NCBI RefSeq assembly: GCF_037392515.1
Contig: NC_090290.1
Coordinates: forward strand, 57,796,753 to 57,860,752
Reading direction: 5' to 3'
DNA length: 64,000 nucleotides
DNA from: Haliotis asinina
Taxonomy: Eukaryota > Mollusca > Gastropoda > Lepetellida > Haliotidae
Shown: positions 39,201 through 45,915 of the stretch, in pieces
How positions within the stretch are numbered: the first letter of the stretch is position 1
How the letters are laid out: each line of letters begins with the position of its first letter
Notes under the pieces: model-generated
Databases searched by the model: none
Told to the model about the DNA's origin: nothing
The model's input: the letters and a program-made list of their open reading frames with translations, nothing else
Position numbers and translations under genes: made by a program

Positions 39201-42200
39201 AATACACTTTAAAAACATTTATGCTCACACAACTTGTGGATCAGTATTATCTATTGAATTACTAACTAATCATTAGAAAGTTGATTGTACTATATATATA
39301 TGTTTTTCTGCACCAGGTACATCTGTGTGGAAGTGATGGTGTGCATCCAGATGGAACAGGACTTTCATTCATTACTGAATTGAAATATATGCTCTATATT
39401 TTTCTGTCTGTATTAAGTTTATATTCTTCCCAACAATAAAGAACATATGTCAGATATGAATCAATACTGTTTTCTTATCAGCACAAACATTATCACTAAA
39501 TTGTTGGGTTTTTTTGTTTCAGACACAAGTATAGTGGCTTTATGAAGCAAAGTCAACCATCATTAATCTATACATGAAATACATAATAACAGGGTATTCA
39601 GACTGTTCTTTAATAGTGTTCTTATCATAGGCTAATAAAACCTTCGAGTCAGCCCGAAGTAGGCTATACAGTCCTGAAACAAATATACCCAATGCAACCC
39701 ATGCAAGTCTACATTACCGCAGTTTGTGAAAATGAAGACATTCTCTGAGCTCCTTTTCATTGCATTTGTAATCTGGATTTAATATGTGTAAAATATGTTC
39801 ATTTCAGAGACTAGCTGTTAGTCTTAGTCACCTTGTTGTCAGTGATGTGACTTCTTAATAGTTACAGATCAAGGATGCACACTAACCTGTCTGGGAGGGG
39901 TAATGGAGGCGAATAACAATCTGAATACCACGAGTCGTGCTTAAAATGTTGAATAAAACATATTTCACGGGAGTAATTATTAAATATGGGGTTGGAAATC
40001 AGAGAGCACAACCTAGTGAGGAAATGGGAGTGTACCTTTGATGGTGGTGATATTTTATTTTGACACGAAAAATACTTTATGAACTGAAGCGAGGGAAGTG
40101 CGTTGCCAACCTTTGCTCGCTTTGCTTGCATATATGAAGACTGGTCATTTTCTCTACGCTGCGCAACCACATTTGCTCTACAGTTTGCCTGTGATCAAAC
40201 ATAGGCACAGAAGTTGACATTTATTATTTTCTCTCCCTTAAGCATTTCACTATTAAATGTCATTTGAGATGTACTTGTGATTGCAGTTCAAGTACAATTA
40301 TGCCTGTTTCTGGTGTCCCCTCCATGATATTGCTGGAATATTGCTAAAAGTGACACAGAACAAAACTCACTAACCATGCTAACTGATGAATTTCCTATAT
40401 CAAAATGGCAATACTGAAGTTATAATCAGTTTGTATGTTTGTGAGACTATTCCAACATGCAGGGATGCAGGAAAAGAGAACTTTCAAAATTTTCCACTTG
40501 ACCACCAGACCAGTGAGTGGACAATAGTGGTCCTGTCTGTACTTCAATAGTCATTGGGACCACTGCAAGCTTATCATTTAGAGATCCTGGCACACTGCAT
40601 GCTGGCATGGATTTATAGGGAACAACTTTCAAGAGGGGCTTGTTATGTTTGAGTCAGCAGTACTAATGTATAGTGAATTTAATATAATGAGCCTAAATGT
40701 AGCATTTAATCAGAATCCCCTGAAACTGCACTGCAATATAATATAGGTTGTATACTAGACATTTATATAGTGATATGCACTGCAATACATTAGGGGTGTT
40801 TGACAGTGATTAACACCTTGATCAAATTTTCCATACATGTAGTAAATATTACTCTGCCTGGTCTATCACCACCTACTGTAAATATGAATACAAAAGATAT
40901 CATGAGAACAAAATTATTCCACTTATTTAGGCTATGTCAAGCAGTATTGCAATTTGGAAAACACATGTAGTATGCATTGTTTGAAAAGCAAAAGGTATAC
41001 CCAAAATTGCAACCTGAAGTTACTTTAGCCACCTGTATACCTTTAAGATAGACTCTCTCTTTCAGGTTAGCAGGCTATTATTGGCTAATGTCGAGCTGAA
41101 TCTATGAAGATGGTTATAAAGATTGAAACTACAGAGAAATCAAAATACAGTTGTGCTTCTGAATGAATGTCACTTACACCTGAAAACATACACATAACGT
41201 TTTATCTAAATTCATTGTGTGTGATATACAATCTTTATGTGCAGATCTTTCTGTTACTGATACCTAGCTTTGGTGATGTAATACATGTTATTTCAAGATT
41301 ACGCGTTCTCATTAAATTACTAATTGGAAGCCTTGGAGTCTGCATGAGTGAGATTGCTCATTTGGAAATTAGATGCCTCACTCAAAGCAGTTTTGAATCT
41401 CTACAAGACAACAACATGAAGCATTATAATTAATATCTTACTGAAAAAGTCTAGTCCTAAATAAAACACTTATTACACTTTTCCATTTTATGTCCAGAGC
41501 AGAAAAATCAATAGGCGTGTGACTGCCTAATTGCCTATTTGCCAATTGCTGTTAATTGTAATCACAATGTGATATAACAAGTATAACACTATAATGCATA
41601 CATATAGCAGAGATGACAGTGCTTTCTTTGTTATGCTGAAAATACATTTAGTTAATGTAAAACTGGAAGACTGGGAACCATTTGACATAAACTGAAGGCA
41701 AACAGGGAAGTTCTTATCTTTTATGCTTTTGTGTACAGATCTCCTGAGTAATAGATAATAGCTATCGAAGAGGCCAATATTCATCTCTAAATCTACAGCA
41801 TTTGTCAATACGAATTCCCAATTTGGAAAAAGGACTGTTTCATATAATAATGGCTGTTTCACTGATATATAAAAGAACTGACTTTTTCACATTTCAGGTT
41901 ATATAAACATGGGCACACTTTGCATAAATCTGCTAAGCTAATTTACACTGGTTTTCAAATTCATTACACTATAAAAAGACACATTGGTGGGACTGACTGA
42001 CTGACTGACTGACTGACTGACTGACTGACTGACTGACTGACTGACTGACTGACTGACTGACTGACTGACTGACTGCAGTAGAGTAGCCACAGACCCATCA
42101 GAAAACTTAACGTGATTAATTTCATCAACTCCATACTAAATAACTAAAACAAACAAAACATTAGGCACTGCAATGAACTTGATGGAGTGGTTCACAGCAA

Positions 42201-43073
42201 TAAAGCAGCCTTCAACTCATTCTCATTTTGTCTTAGTATGGGAAAACTGATTTTTCAATTCATGGAAATAAATGCAAAATAACACTCTAAATTAGTAAAA
42301 CAATTATCATGGTATCATTTGCAATATATTTTCAACAGCACAAATAAAGATGCCTTAATGTTGACCCTAACAATATTGTATTCTGTAAAAGTCATCTAAT
42401 TTATGACATTAAAAGCCTACACTAAATCCTTATTTTCAAGAGGAAATAACTTAGCAACCCCCATACCCTTAAGTTACAAAATGAGCGTCATGTGCACATT
42501 TGGGAATCACAGATGAATCCCTAATGTTGATAGCAAATCAATATAAATTCCGGGGCAAAGACTCAACAGCCATGTACCAAAGTGAAGCCTGTGTACTGGT
42601 TTCAATAATTAAGCAGTACCGTGGCGATTCTAATCACGATAACACCTAACAATACAAGTCAACATGGATTTCGCTTCTTTACAATATGAAGTTCAGTTTA
42701 CATTCATCATAATAGGACATTTATTCATGCTCCTTTTCCAAGCCACGCACTGAAATGATTTCATAAACTGAGAGCATCAGTTGCTAATAAGTTTCTCCAT
42801 TTCGCACAGCAGATACCGGCATGGACAGCTAGCAGACGATATGCCTGTATCTTCATCATGCAACAGGATTCATCTCAATTGGTGGTGTCCCTGTCCAAGA
42901 AAAGCAGAGCACTTACCGACAGCCACGAGGAAGAGTTTGTAGGCAATGCCCCATGAGTTTCCATTTTCCTTTTCTCTCTCTCTTGACTCAGAAGACCTGC
43001 TGTACTTGCTTTTACCATGCTTAAACGAACTACGATGATCGCCGGTAGATCCTTGCCGTCGATTCCCCGCCAT
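6447..43073 (-). CDS. DPY19L1: DPY19L1-like protein C-mannosyltransferase, 23 coding exons
   Basis: Family role: ER multi-pass enzyme that moves mannose from dolichol-phosphate-mannose to the first Trp of WxxW motifs, as in thrombospondin type-1 repeats. Coding exons, 5' to 3' on the minus strand: 42917-43073, 35833-35857, 27295-27382, 26212-26349, 25564-25684, 24145-24238, 23775-23832, 23253-23344, 22285-22357, 18803-18907, 17965-18051, 17841-17900, 17032-17088, 14669-14749, 14176-14277, 13841-13912, 12396-12484, 11142-11163, 10495-10614, 8806-8980, 7846-7945, 7383-7508, 6447-6597. Each boundary has an AG acceptor and a GT donor, and phases close to 2193 nt (730 aa plus stop). Family hallmarks include [17 protein letters not shown] (about residues 69-85), [15 protein letters not shown] (233-247), [15 protein letters not shown] (585-599), [13 protein letters not shown] (near 630) and GCSMPEIWD (near 683). 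The start has an in-frame stop at 43083-43085 and context CAAGATGG. The C-terminal half resembles DPY19L1/L2 more than DPY19L3. Whether exons 12 and 13 occur in the same transcript is uncertain. Confidence 0.93.
6783..6940 (-). mobile_element. SINE family A copy
   Basis: AGCAATATTCCAGTAATATC, CACTTCACACAGTGTATAC and GGGGAATCAAACCC mark body and B box in reverse. Confidence 0.7.
7251..7358 (-). mobile_element. SINE family A, internally deleted
   Basis: The GTGAGTGAGTGAG tail joins directly to ACCAGAAATGGGCTTCAC. The body between them is missing; the head and B box (GGGAATCGAACCC) remain. It lies in intron 22. Confidence 0.75.
7383..7508 (-). CDS. DPY19L1: DPY19L1-like exon 22
   Basis: Residues 639-681: [19 protein letters not shown] and [13 protein letters not shown]. 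The family counterpart is YYILEESWCVRR, so Glu-Glu is Glu-Asn here. Confidence 0.95.
7515..7700. repeat. ~30-bp tandem repeat
   Basis: The unit TACAGTTTCAGGTCAACACA and variants recur about six times in intron 21, just upstream of exon 22. Confidence 0.75.
7846..7945 (-). CDS. DPY19L1: DPY19L1-like exon 21
   Basis: Residues 606-639: [16 protein letters not shown] and [13 protein letters not shown], highly conserved luminal-domain motifs. Donor GTAGGT. Confidence 0.95.
7978..8091 (-). mobile_element. SINE family A, truncated
   Basis: Head-side part: AATGGGCTTCACACTTTGTA, a degraded B box, then CACTAGGCTACCCCACCACC. Confidence 0.7.
8575..8760. repeat. dispersed repeat family R1, copy 1
   Basis: ATTGCAATAGT units followed by CAGTCCCTTTTAATAACTGA and CAAGAAACTTGA. 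The same order occurs at 10.1 kb and 15.7 kb. Confidence 0.6.
8806..8980 (-). CDS. DPY19L1: DPY19L1-like exon 20
   Basis: 58 codons plus one base. Starts YFGWCGRN, then a hydrophobic helix, then [19 protein letters not shown] and WINENTPK. This is the last membrane helix and the start of the C-terminal luminal domain. Confidence 0.95.
9143..9288. repeat. compound (TG)n-(GAGT)-(GA)n microsatellite
   Basis: More than 40 TG units, then GAGTGAGTGAG, then about 18 GA units. It leads into a SINE family A copy. Confidence 0.95.
9286..9456 (-). mobile_element. SINE family A, diverged copy
   Basis: GGTTTTACACTGCTTTTAGC and TTTGCACACTGTACCCACAT, then a degraded head. The adjacent GAGT/GA tract looks like an expanded tail. 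Confidence 0.65.
9786..10133. repeat. 50-bp tandem repeat, ~7 copies
   Basis: The unit contains CAGCAATAGTGTACTGCACC and TATTTCAATACTA. Start points recur every 50 bp from about 9789. Confidence 0.9.
10134..10450. repeat. dispersed repeat family R1, copy 2
   Basis: AACAAACTTGAAATCTAGATC, CTTCCTGTATTTTGCACTGC and TGCTATTGGAGACTCAACGA correspond in order to 15.71-16.27 kb. Confidence 0.7.
10495..10614 (-). CDS. DPY19L1: DPY19L1-like exon 19
   Basis: 40 codons, [11 protein letters not shown] then [18 protein letters not shown]. The MRLKLFxTPHxC motif is a family signature. Confidence 0.95.
10660..10770 (+). mobile_element. SINE-like family B copy
   Basis: TTAACGTCACTCAGCTATAT, then TCAAGTCTGGACCAGACAAT and CCAGTGACAAACATCA. 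Recurs at 13.5, 28.8, 32.7 and 59.6 kb. Confidence 0.65.
11142..11163 (-). CDS. DPY19L1: DPY19L1-like exon 18, 22-nt microexon
   Basis: Acceptor TTATTTCAG, donor GTAAGC. In phase it reads RNRPDAE and joins directly to LVYH of exon 19, equivalent to the family DHGELVYH junction. Other phases give a stop or break the frame. Confidence 0.85.
11918..12372. mobile_element. foldback element with tandemly repeated arm
   Basis: The left end, CCATACAAACGGTGAACGAA, is matched in reverse at the right end (TTTGTATGG, 12359-12367). The left arm holds about four 20-bp units of CACCAAAACTGAACTCATAT; the right arm has fewer. The centre is unrelated to known transposases. It lies in intron 17. A related fragment is at 45.11-45.24 kb. 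Confidence 0.7.
12396..12484 (-). CDS. DPY19L1: DPY19L1-like exon 17 (variable loop)
   Basis: 89 nt, starting [18 protein letters not shown]. It is weakly conserved, but the acceptor (TTGTTGCAG), the donor (GTAGGT) and the length (2 mod 3) are exactly what is needed to join exon 16 to exon 18. Confidence rests on splice phase more than on similarity. Confidence 0.8.
13074..13256. repeat. dispersed repeat R2, copy 1
   Basis: Nearly identical to 15186-15366, from AATAATTTTTATATAGTAAA through AACATAAATGCTTGTGT. Confidence 0.9.
13500..13655 (+). mobile_element. SINE-like family B copy
   Basis: AACAATCGAGTCTGGACAAG, GCATGAGCAACGATATACCC, TTTGTCAACCAAGTCAGCAG and CTTACCACCCAATCC. Confidence 0.75.
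13841..13912 (-). CDS. DPY19L1: DPY19L1-like exon 16 (membrane segment)
   Basis: 24 codons ending [18 protein letters not shown]. Matches the family TLLLPVVLVVF helix. Confidence 0.9.
14176..14277 (-). CDS. DPY19L1: DPY19L1-like exon 15
   Basis: 34 codons starting [11 protein letters not shown], with the conserved [14 protein letters not shown] motif. Confidence 0.95.
14669..14749 (-). CDS. DPY19L1: DPY19L1-like exon 14
   Basis: 27 codons starting [12 protein letters not shown] and ending [11 protein letters not shown], equivalent to the family FGIADD motif. Donor GTACGT. Confidence 0.92.
15060..15665. repeat. ~64-bp tandem repeat with an insertion
   Basis: The unit contains GATAGTCTATTGCAACGCAG and TATTGTGATAGCAACACTGT. 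It is regular from about 15365 to 15660; an earlier part (15090-15185) is cut off by the R2 insert at 15186-15366. Confidence 0.9.
15186..15366. repeat. dispersed repeat R2, copy 2, inside the array
   Basis: ~180 bp nearly identical to 13074-13256. Array sequence resumes on both sides. Confidence 0.9.
15666..16280. repeat. dispersed repeat family R1, copy 3
   Basis: Same succession as 10.13-10.45 kb: CAAGAAACTTGAAATCCAGA, CTTCCTGTATTTTGCACTGT, ATTGCTATCAGAAACTCAAC. Part of it recurs near 39.65-39.83 kb. Confidence 0.7.
15940..16026. repeat. 18-bp tandem repeat, ~5 copies
   Basis: The unit GCAAGTCTAGAAAATGTT (a TCTAGA XbaI site per unit) encodes a spurious open VASLEN repeat in one frame. 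Confidence 0.95.
17032..17088 (-). CDS. DPY19L1: DPY19L1-like exon 13
   Basis: 19 codons, phase 0 at both ends: [19 protein letters not shown]. Acceptor TTCTTTCAG, donor GTAAGT. It aligns without gaps to the vertebrate GILAMKPHFLK region, as judged from memory. See exon 12 for the ambiguity. Confidence 0.75.
17394..17421. repeat. (GGGGT)n microsatellite
   Basis: Five GGGGT units, a G-rich tract with G-quadruplex potential on the plus strand, in intron 12. Confidence 0.9.
17841..17900 (-). CDS. DPY19L1: DPY19L1-like exon 12, possible alternative exon
   Basis: 20 codons, phase 0 at both ends, with acceptor GTATTTCAG and strong donor GTGAGTATA. It reads [20 protein letters not shown]. Vertebrate DPY19L1 has room for about 20 residues between the exon 11 and exon 14 equivalents, and either this exon or exon 13 alone would fill it. 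It is therefore either a cassette, one of an exclusive pair, or a genuine insertion. The frame stays open with any choice. Confidence 0.65.
17965..18051 (-). CDS. DPY19L1: DPY19L1-like exon 11
   Basis: 29 codons (318-346), phase 0 at both ends, ending [20 protein letters not shown]. The FGNxMLLTSxYAS motif is diagnostic of DPY19L1/L2. Donor GTACGT. Only 64 nt separate it from exon 12. Confidence 0.93.
18075..18243 (-). mobile_element. SINE family A copy
   Basis: GAGTGAGTGAGCGGGTTTGG tail, GCTTTAAGCAATATTCCAGC body, and an ACCACTAGGCTACCCCACTG head. Confidence 0.8.
18249..18281. repeat. (GGATGTAT)n short tandem repeat
   Basis: Four units of GGATGTAT beside the SINE head. Confidence 0.85.
18535..18645. 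repeat. ~40-bp tandem repeat, 2-3 copies
   Basis: AGTCCATCATATGACACT and AAATCTGATAACACCAGAAG recur. Confidence 0.65.
18803..18907 (-). CDS. DPY19L1: DPY19L1-like exon 10
   Basis: 35 codons (283-317) starting FAQFALLTQ, then a hydrophobic span and [15 protein letters not shown]. Phase 0 at both ends. Confidence 0.93.
19385..22043. mobile_element. large inverted-repeat element with internal repeats
   Basis: 19385-19500 (CTTCCTGCACTTATTGCTTA, GATGTTGAAAAGCATAGACT) matches the reverse complement of 21900-22016. 19668-19695 (ACTAATCCTGCACTACTTAC) matches the reverse complement of 22012-22040. The inside holds about three units of ~260 bp (19.70-20.56 kb) sharing GGAATGCAGTAAA and CAGTGGTAGTTCACATAGAA-like segments. 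No transposase is recognised. It lies in intron 9. Confidence 0.65.
22285..22357 (-). CDS. DPY19L1: DPY19L1-like exon 9
   Basis: Residues 258-282, ending VCFMLPWQ, which matches the family FMLPWQFAQF junction with exon 10. Confidence 0.92.
22420..22577 (-). mobile_element. SINE family A copy
   Basis: CAATATTCCAGCAATATCAT, GGCTTCACACATTGCATCCA and GAACTACTAGGCTACTCTAC. Confidence 0.8.
23253..23344 (-). CDS. DPY19L1: DPY19L1-like exon 8
   Basis: Residues 228-258, with the near-invariant [15 protein letters not shown] followed by [10 protein letters not shown]. Donor GTATGT. Confidence 0.95.
23522..23654 (-). mobile_element. SINE family A, truncated
   Basis: AATATTCCAGCAACATCACA and AAATGGGCTTCACACATTGT with a decayed head. 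Confidence 0.7.
23775..23832 (-). CDS. DPY19L1: DPY19L1-like exon 7
   Basis: 58 nt, residues 208-227, [15 protein letters not shown]. The FFNHGE motif is conserved in the family. Confidence 0.93.
24145..24238 (-). CDS. DPY19L1: DPY19L1-like exon 6 (membrane segment)
   Basis: Residues 177-208, [14 protein letters not shown] followed by a hydrophobic helix ending FGTYL. Phase 1 in, phase 2 out. Confidence 0.93.
24493..24670 (-). mobile_element. SINE family C with class II tRNA-like head
   Basis: On the complement, GTGGCTGAGTGGGCTAGGCG (A box and D arm), an extra-arm-like stretch and TGTTCGAATCC (B box) resemble a tRNA-Leu/Ser. A body follows with AAGTACTAGAATTTG-like and TAAGAAAGTGAAATCCCAAA. 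It forms an inverted pair with 24822-24935. Confidence 0.7.
24822..24935 (+). mobile_element. SINE family C, head-truncated
   Basis: GTTTGAATCCCGGATGGGAC, AAAAAGTACTAGAATTTATA, ACTAAGAAAGTGAAATCCCA and ACATATGTTGCATTTGACCA. Confidence 0.75.
25396..25525 (-). mobile_element. SINE family A copy
   Basis: TTAGCAATGTTACAGCAATA, TAGAAATGGGCATCACAATC and TTTAACCACTAGACTAA. Confidence 0.7.
25564..25684 (-). CDS. DPY19L1: DPY19L1-like exon 5
   Basis: Residues 137-177, with a [12 protein letters not shown] luminal motif and the split SCEG. Matches the family CWxVxRGEGxxP...SCEG pattern. Confidence 0.94.
25793..25920 (-). mobile_element. SINE family A, strongly diverged
   Basis: CACTGGGCATCACACACTTT, GGATCAAACCTCTGTCTTCA and AATGCTTCAACCAGTGAGTC keep the order of the family. 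Confidence 0.5.
26212..26349 (-). CDS. DPY19L1: DPY19L1-like exon 4
   Basis: 46 whole codons (residues 91-136) starting GLYYSYFK and ending [11 protein letters not shown], a conserved family stretch. Donor GTAAGT. Confidence 0.95.
26821..26977 (-). mobile_element. SINE family A copy
   Basis: GCAATACTCCAGCAATATGA, GAAATGGGCATCATGTATTG, GCAATCGAACC and AACCACTGGGCTACCCCTAT. Confidence 0.8.
27295..27382 (-). CDS. DPY19L1: DPY19L1-like exon 3 (first luminal loop)
   Basis: Encodes about residues 61-90, including [17 protein letters not shown]. This acidic segment is the most recognisable family signature and, by family homology, carries the catalytic acidic residue. It ends in phase 0 with FRTEM. 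Confidence 0.95.
27745..27870 (+). mobile_element. SINE family C, diverged
   Basis: GTGGGTTCAAATCCTG, AAAAGTACTAAAATCTGTAC, ACTGAGAAAGTGTAAGCC and AACATATGTTACATCAC. Confidence 0.6.
28321..28490. mobile_element. pogo-like MITE, 170 bp
   Basis: The left end CCGTCAAGTCTCGTTAATTT and the complement of the right end GTCAAGTCTCATTTTCTGAC are imperfect inverted repeats, flanked by TA at 28319-28320 and 28491-28492. There is no coding capacity. The termini resemble those of the 3.5-kb Tigger-like element in style, not in full sequence. Confidence 0.75.
28780..28955 (+). mobile_element. SINE-like family B, diverged
   Basis: AGCAATATTCCAGCAAC, GGACAGTCTAGTGACTGACA, TAGCAAGCATGACCACTCAA and TTGCCTCTTATAAGATGCAT keep the family order. 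Confidence 0.55.
28960..32730. other. intron 2 interior, no recognised gene
   Basis: AT-rich. A 159-codon plus-strand ORF at 31248-31727 has no recognisable motif. Two related ~95-bp stretches occur near 29.90 and 30.27 kb (TTACAAGCTGTGTCATGCA). Confidence 0.4.
32735..32845 (+). mobile_element. SINE-like family B, diverged
   Basis: GAGTCTGGACCAAACAATTC, AGTGACTGACATCATAAGCA and CAGCAAGTCTGACTACCAGA. Confidence 0.55.
33167..34770. repeat. complex ~175-bp tandem repeat, ~8 units
   Basis: Each unit has GTTTCCATGGAAAC (a perfect 14-bp palindrome) or a variant, AGCAAAAGGCACCACTTT, TATCTACCAAGTTTTGCTGA and GAAACGAAGCCCATCCCTCC. Copies sit near 33393, 33561, 33738, 33911, 34081, 34262, 34435 and 34598. 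Confidence 0.85.
34887..34990. repeat. long hairpin (inverted repeat)
   Basis: GGGACCATGGGTTGAGGTAC with CCTCGATGTTTG pairs with the segment ending CTCAACTCATGGTCCC. The loop itself pairs again (TGTTCT with AGAACA). It is probably a MITE or foldback end. Confidence 0.85.
35661..35730. mobile_element. SINE fragment (GAGTGAGTGAGTTAAGATTT type)
   Basis: GAGTGAGTGAGTTAAGATTT then AACGTCACATCTGCAATATT and GCCATATCGTGACGA. It lies beside microexon 2. Confidence 0.55.
35833..35857 (-). CDS. DPY19L1: DPY19L1-like exon 2, 25-nt microexon
   Basis: The tract TGTCCTGTTTCAG precedes it and GTAAGTAAAG follows. In the required phase it reads (A)IGIAVSH, then an Arg split with exon 3. This completes the first membrane segment and is the only exon I found between exons 1 and 3 that restores the frame (25 = 1 mod 3). 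Confidence 0.85.
36189..37000. repeat. second copy of the ~175-bp array, ~4 units
   Basis: 36189 to ~36690 is almost identical to 33167 to ~33670, pointing to a recent duplication. It then continues with diverged units and ends in a (GA)n tract at about 36995-37012. Confidence 0.9.
37231..37395 (-). mobile_element. SINE family A copy
   Basis: TGCTTATAGCAATATTCCAA, GAGCTTGACACATTGTCCCC and CGCTTTAGTCCCTAGGCTAT. Confidence 0.8.
38033..38166. repeat. repeat R3, copy 1 (left flank of satellite)
   Basis: AAGTATTAGATGAGCCATGA, CAGAACATTCCATTT and CAGTTTCCTCATGCGAATCA correspond to 38741-38885. Confidence 0.75.
38246..38625. repeat. 53-bp palindrome-rich satellite, ~7 copies
   Basis: The unit contains ACGATCATCGTAGCGCTACG, ACTGTCGTAAGTCTATGTTA and CAGTATCGGAGT. 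TCGTAGCGCTACGA is a perfect 14-bp palindrome in most units. It is CpG-rich against an AT-rich background. Confidence 0.92.
38741..38885. repeat. repeat R3, copy 2 (right flank of satellite)
   Basis: AGTATTAGATGAGCCACGAA, CAAAACATTCCTTTTGAAAA and AATTTCCTCGTGCAAATCAT. Confidence 0.75.
39300..41980. other. intron 1 interior, no recognised gene
   Basis: AT-rich. It contains a partial R1-like stretch (39.65-39.83 kb: GCAAGTCTACATT, TTCATTTCAGAGACTAGCTG) and a SINE A tail fragment at 40307-40373. Confidence 0.45.
40307..40373 (+). mobile_element. SINE family A, 3' fragment
   Basis: TTTCTGGTGTCCCCTCCATG, ATATTGCTGGAATATTGCTA and AAACTCACTAACC. Confidence 0.75.
41991..42075. repeat. (GACT)n microsatellite, ~21 units
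   Basis: Uninterrupted GACT tetranucleotides in intron 1. Confidence 0.97.
42917..43073 (-). CDS. DPY19L1: DPY19L1-like exon 1 (start codon)
   Basis: Encodes residues 1-52 plus one base. The first ~40 residues are basic and Ser-rich, as expected of the cytosolic N-terminal tail, and end in the start of the first membrane segment ([10 protein letters not shown]). The donor is GTAAGT. An in-frame TGA lies 12 nt before the ATG, so this Met is the likely start. The following intron is about 7.1 kb. Confidence 0.9.
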
Positions 43074-43076
43074 CTT
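43065..43076 (-). promoter_or_regulatory. YY1-like motif over the DPY19L1-like start codon
   Basis: The minus strand reads AAGATGGCGGGG, nearly the AAnATGGCGGC consensus of YY1, with the initiator ATG inside it. YY1 sites often lie just downstream of start sites in animal TATA-less promoters. Binding is inferred. Confidence 0.4.
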
Positions 43077-43089
43077 GAAACGTCAAATA

Positions 43090-45900
43090 ATGTAAATACT
43101 GTTTTCCTTGAGCGATATTTTAGTATCTTGTCCAAGGAAAAAGAAAACTACAACCAGACTTCACGGATGCAATACCAGTGCACTGAAAATCTACGATTTT
43201 TCTCAGTATCAACAACAAATTCTGCAAACTTTATCTTGCACGAATATCTAAGAGAGATAAAGTGTCAGCACATCATACCTCATTGCCAGTCTCGAACAGA
43301 CATTGATGGGTTACTTCCCATGGAACCGGTTTATTTGTTGACACAATCGTTATGCTGTAACGCTATCACCCTGTCATTGTTGAATGACTGTGTTGTAAAA
43401 CCAGTCTGTCAGACACTCTCCCAGTCGCTTGATGAAACCTAGCTAAGCAGTATGTGTGCCGACTTTGGTGTACAAAATTTGTTATCCACAAAATTCTATT
43501 TTTCATTTTTCATCAACTTCCATGACGCCGATTAAAACAATTGGTCGCAACATTGTCATCGTATTATATTTAAATTAATCACGAGTCGAAATTGCACTGA
43601 ATTCATCATCAACGCAATTGTTCTGCCATAGGTCACATCTATCTTTTCATTAAGTGCCCTTTTTTTCGTTTGCCTAGTTCAACTGGCAATTTGACATGGT
43701 GTCCGAAATCGAATACGTGAATACCACTTGCTGTTCTGGATATGGTTCAAAAGAAAACTTAGCTATAAGGATTATCACACAGGAAAAATGGTAAAAATGA
43801 CACATATCTTTCTCATATTTTCATGTTTACACACTGGCGAATAGTATGTTTAATGCTTGAAAACCAGAGCGTTCTCTGGGAGTGAGGCTTTTATATATTT
43901 CCAGTGGTATGACACGGAGGATGACCATAAGCAGGAATCAAACTTCAACTTACCAAGGGTGCCAATCAAATCAATTACAAAATGCCACGGCAAATTTGGT
44001 GCGTCAGGGTGCCCCAAGGGGTAGTCAAAATGTCCCAAATTTATTTAGAATGCTTACACAGATTAGATATATGCCATACATGCAGAATATTTCGTCAACT
44101 TTGATATCATATTTTTTCATGTAATGATAAGAGCAAAAGTAATAATCATGTATAGAAAATATGCATCTTATTAATGCTTCTGTAAAGAATAACAAGAATA
44201 AAATGAGATGTTTGTTTAGCATGTTTAAATTCACAGTTTTTGTCAACAGGTATGATATAATACTTATCAAAACAATCTAGAGCTTTTGCCACTTTTTTTT
44301 GTCAAAAAGTGCCCAACGAGCAATTTGACCAATACTCTGGCCATTTTGACCAAATTTGCTGAACATTTTGTAGCTGGGCGACTTGACTGCCACCACCTAC
44401 CACACATCCATGGGTAACAGACCAATTCATAGGTTTGATATTTTCATGCAATCATTTCGTAACCCGTTTTATGTTATATTAATCTCCGAGTGTATAATTC
44501 TTAACCATTTAGACTCGAGTTCTTAGAAAGGCATTTAGATGTGGTGAACGCTAGTCAAAGTGTTTTTTCTGTATGGATAACAATATTTTCTATTTGTTTT
44601 AACACGAAGTTGATTTTATGTGGGACTCCTGTATCATTTACTGCTGACTTATCCAAGTTTTACGTAACATTTCTTGGCAACAAGAGATCGGGGTAAACGA
44701 TCCCCATCCGGCTTTTTAAACGTACTTTAATGCAATCCCTTAATATATAGTTTTAGAATCATTGCAAAATGTTTATATACGCTTTACGATGTACATGTAG
44801 CTATTAAATGCAAGAGAAAACTGAATACAAAGCATATTTACCTGTTTCTGTGCTTCAACAATTGTGATAGAAATTGCAAGGGTTTGTGATAGGTGGTGGT
44901 TGACATTATGTAATGCTGACGCCTGATTCTGAAATAATGGGTAAGCTAGTCAGAAATATGTACTGATGAAGTGGTAATGATATCGATTTACTGAATGTGA
45001 AGGGTGATGTGGTAACCTTGTGGTTAAATCGTCCGCTCGTCATGCTGAAGATTCCCCACATAGATACAATCTGTGAAGCCCATTTCTCAGGCTACCATAC
45101 AAGCTGTGAACATATCATCCAAACTTAAATCATGTGCACCAAAACAGAACAAAGATCACCAACAAAAATAGGATAATAAACTTCCAAAACTGCAACAATA
45201 TCCTCTAATGATGATTTGTTCACGGTCTGTATGGTAGGCCTGTTTCTGGTGTCCCCCACTGTCGATATCAATTTAAATATTTCGAAACGCACCGTATAAC
45301 CCACCTCATTCACTATCGAATGTATATCACAATGTGGATATTGTTTACCTTCCAGCATGTGTAGCAGGATATTATTTGATATTTTTGAAGCCAACATTGT
45401 TGGAATATCTCTAGAAGCCACAAACTATAACAGACACCAGACATCGGTATATGGATGTTCACAAGGATTCTGGACTATATAATGACTTACTCACCAACTC
45501 GATTTGCTTTCGTATCTTATTGGATAAACCACACGCCAAAACGTGTTAAATAACGTGTACATTCAGAGAAGTGAACAATCTCACGATACTACTATTTCAC
45601 TCTTCACTCTTCTGTGAATGTGTATGTTTGTCATCAATACCGACTGAAACATCTACACATAATTTCCAATACAATATTCCGTGTGGAAAACACTATATCG
45701 ATCGACGCGAAAATATGAAAAGTAACGAAAGCATGGATTTCCTTTAAAGATCAAGACATTATCTCGTGTGACTTTTTGTGTGAAAGAGCTTTAGTAAATT
45801 GTCGAACCTGTTTACAAAATCAGAGTTTGATTACAAACTACTGTGGGCCGAGTGTTACCATATTTGGAAGTTTCCGGACGGTATCATAGCGACGGTGTAG
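43090..45900. other. intergenic region between the two divergent genes
   Basis: Presumed shared upstream region. No exon is recognised. The 141-codon ORF at 43017-43442 is antisense to exon 1. A SINE A head fragment lies at 45005-45092 and a 12-kb-foldback relative at 45.11-45.24 kb. Confidence 0.5.
45005..45092 (+). mobile_element. SINE family A, 5' fragment
   Basis: TGTGGTAACCTTGTGGTTAA, GCTCGTCATGCTGAAGATTC and CTGTGAAGCCCATTTCTC. A TTTCTGGTGTCCCCCAC fragment follows at 45243. Confidence 0.7.
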
Positions 45901-45915
45901 TTTACAGTCGTTCGG

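Noticed and set aside
43017..43442. 141-codon plus-strand ORF
   Set aside because: It overlaps exon 1 of the minus-strand gene on the opposite strand and has no family motif; antisense shadow.
45125..45421. 98-codon minus-strand ORF upstream of the SPMIP7-like gene
   Set aside because: Overlaps a SINE fragment and a foldback relative; no motif.
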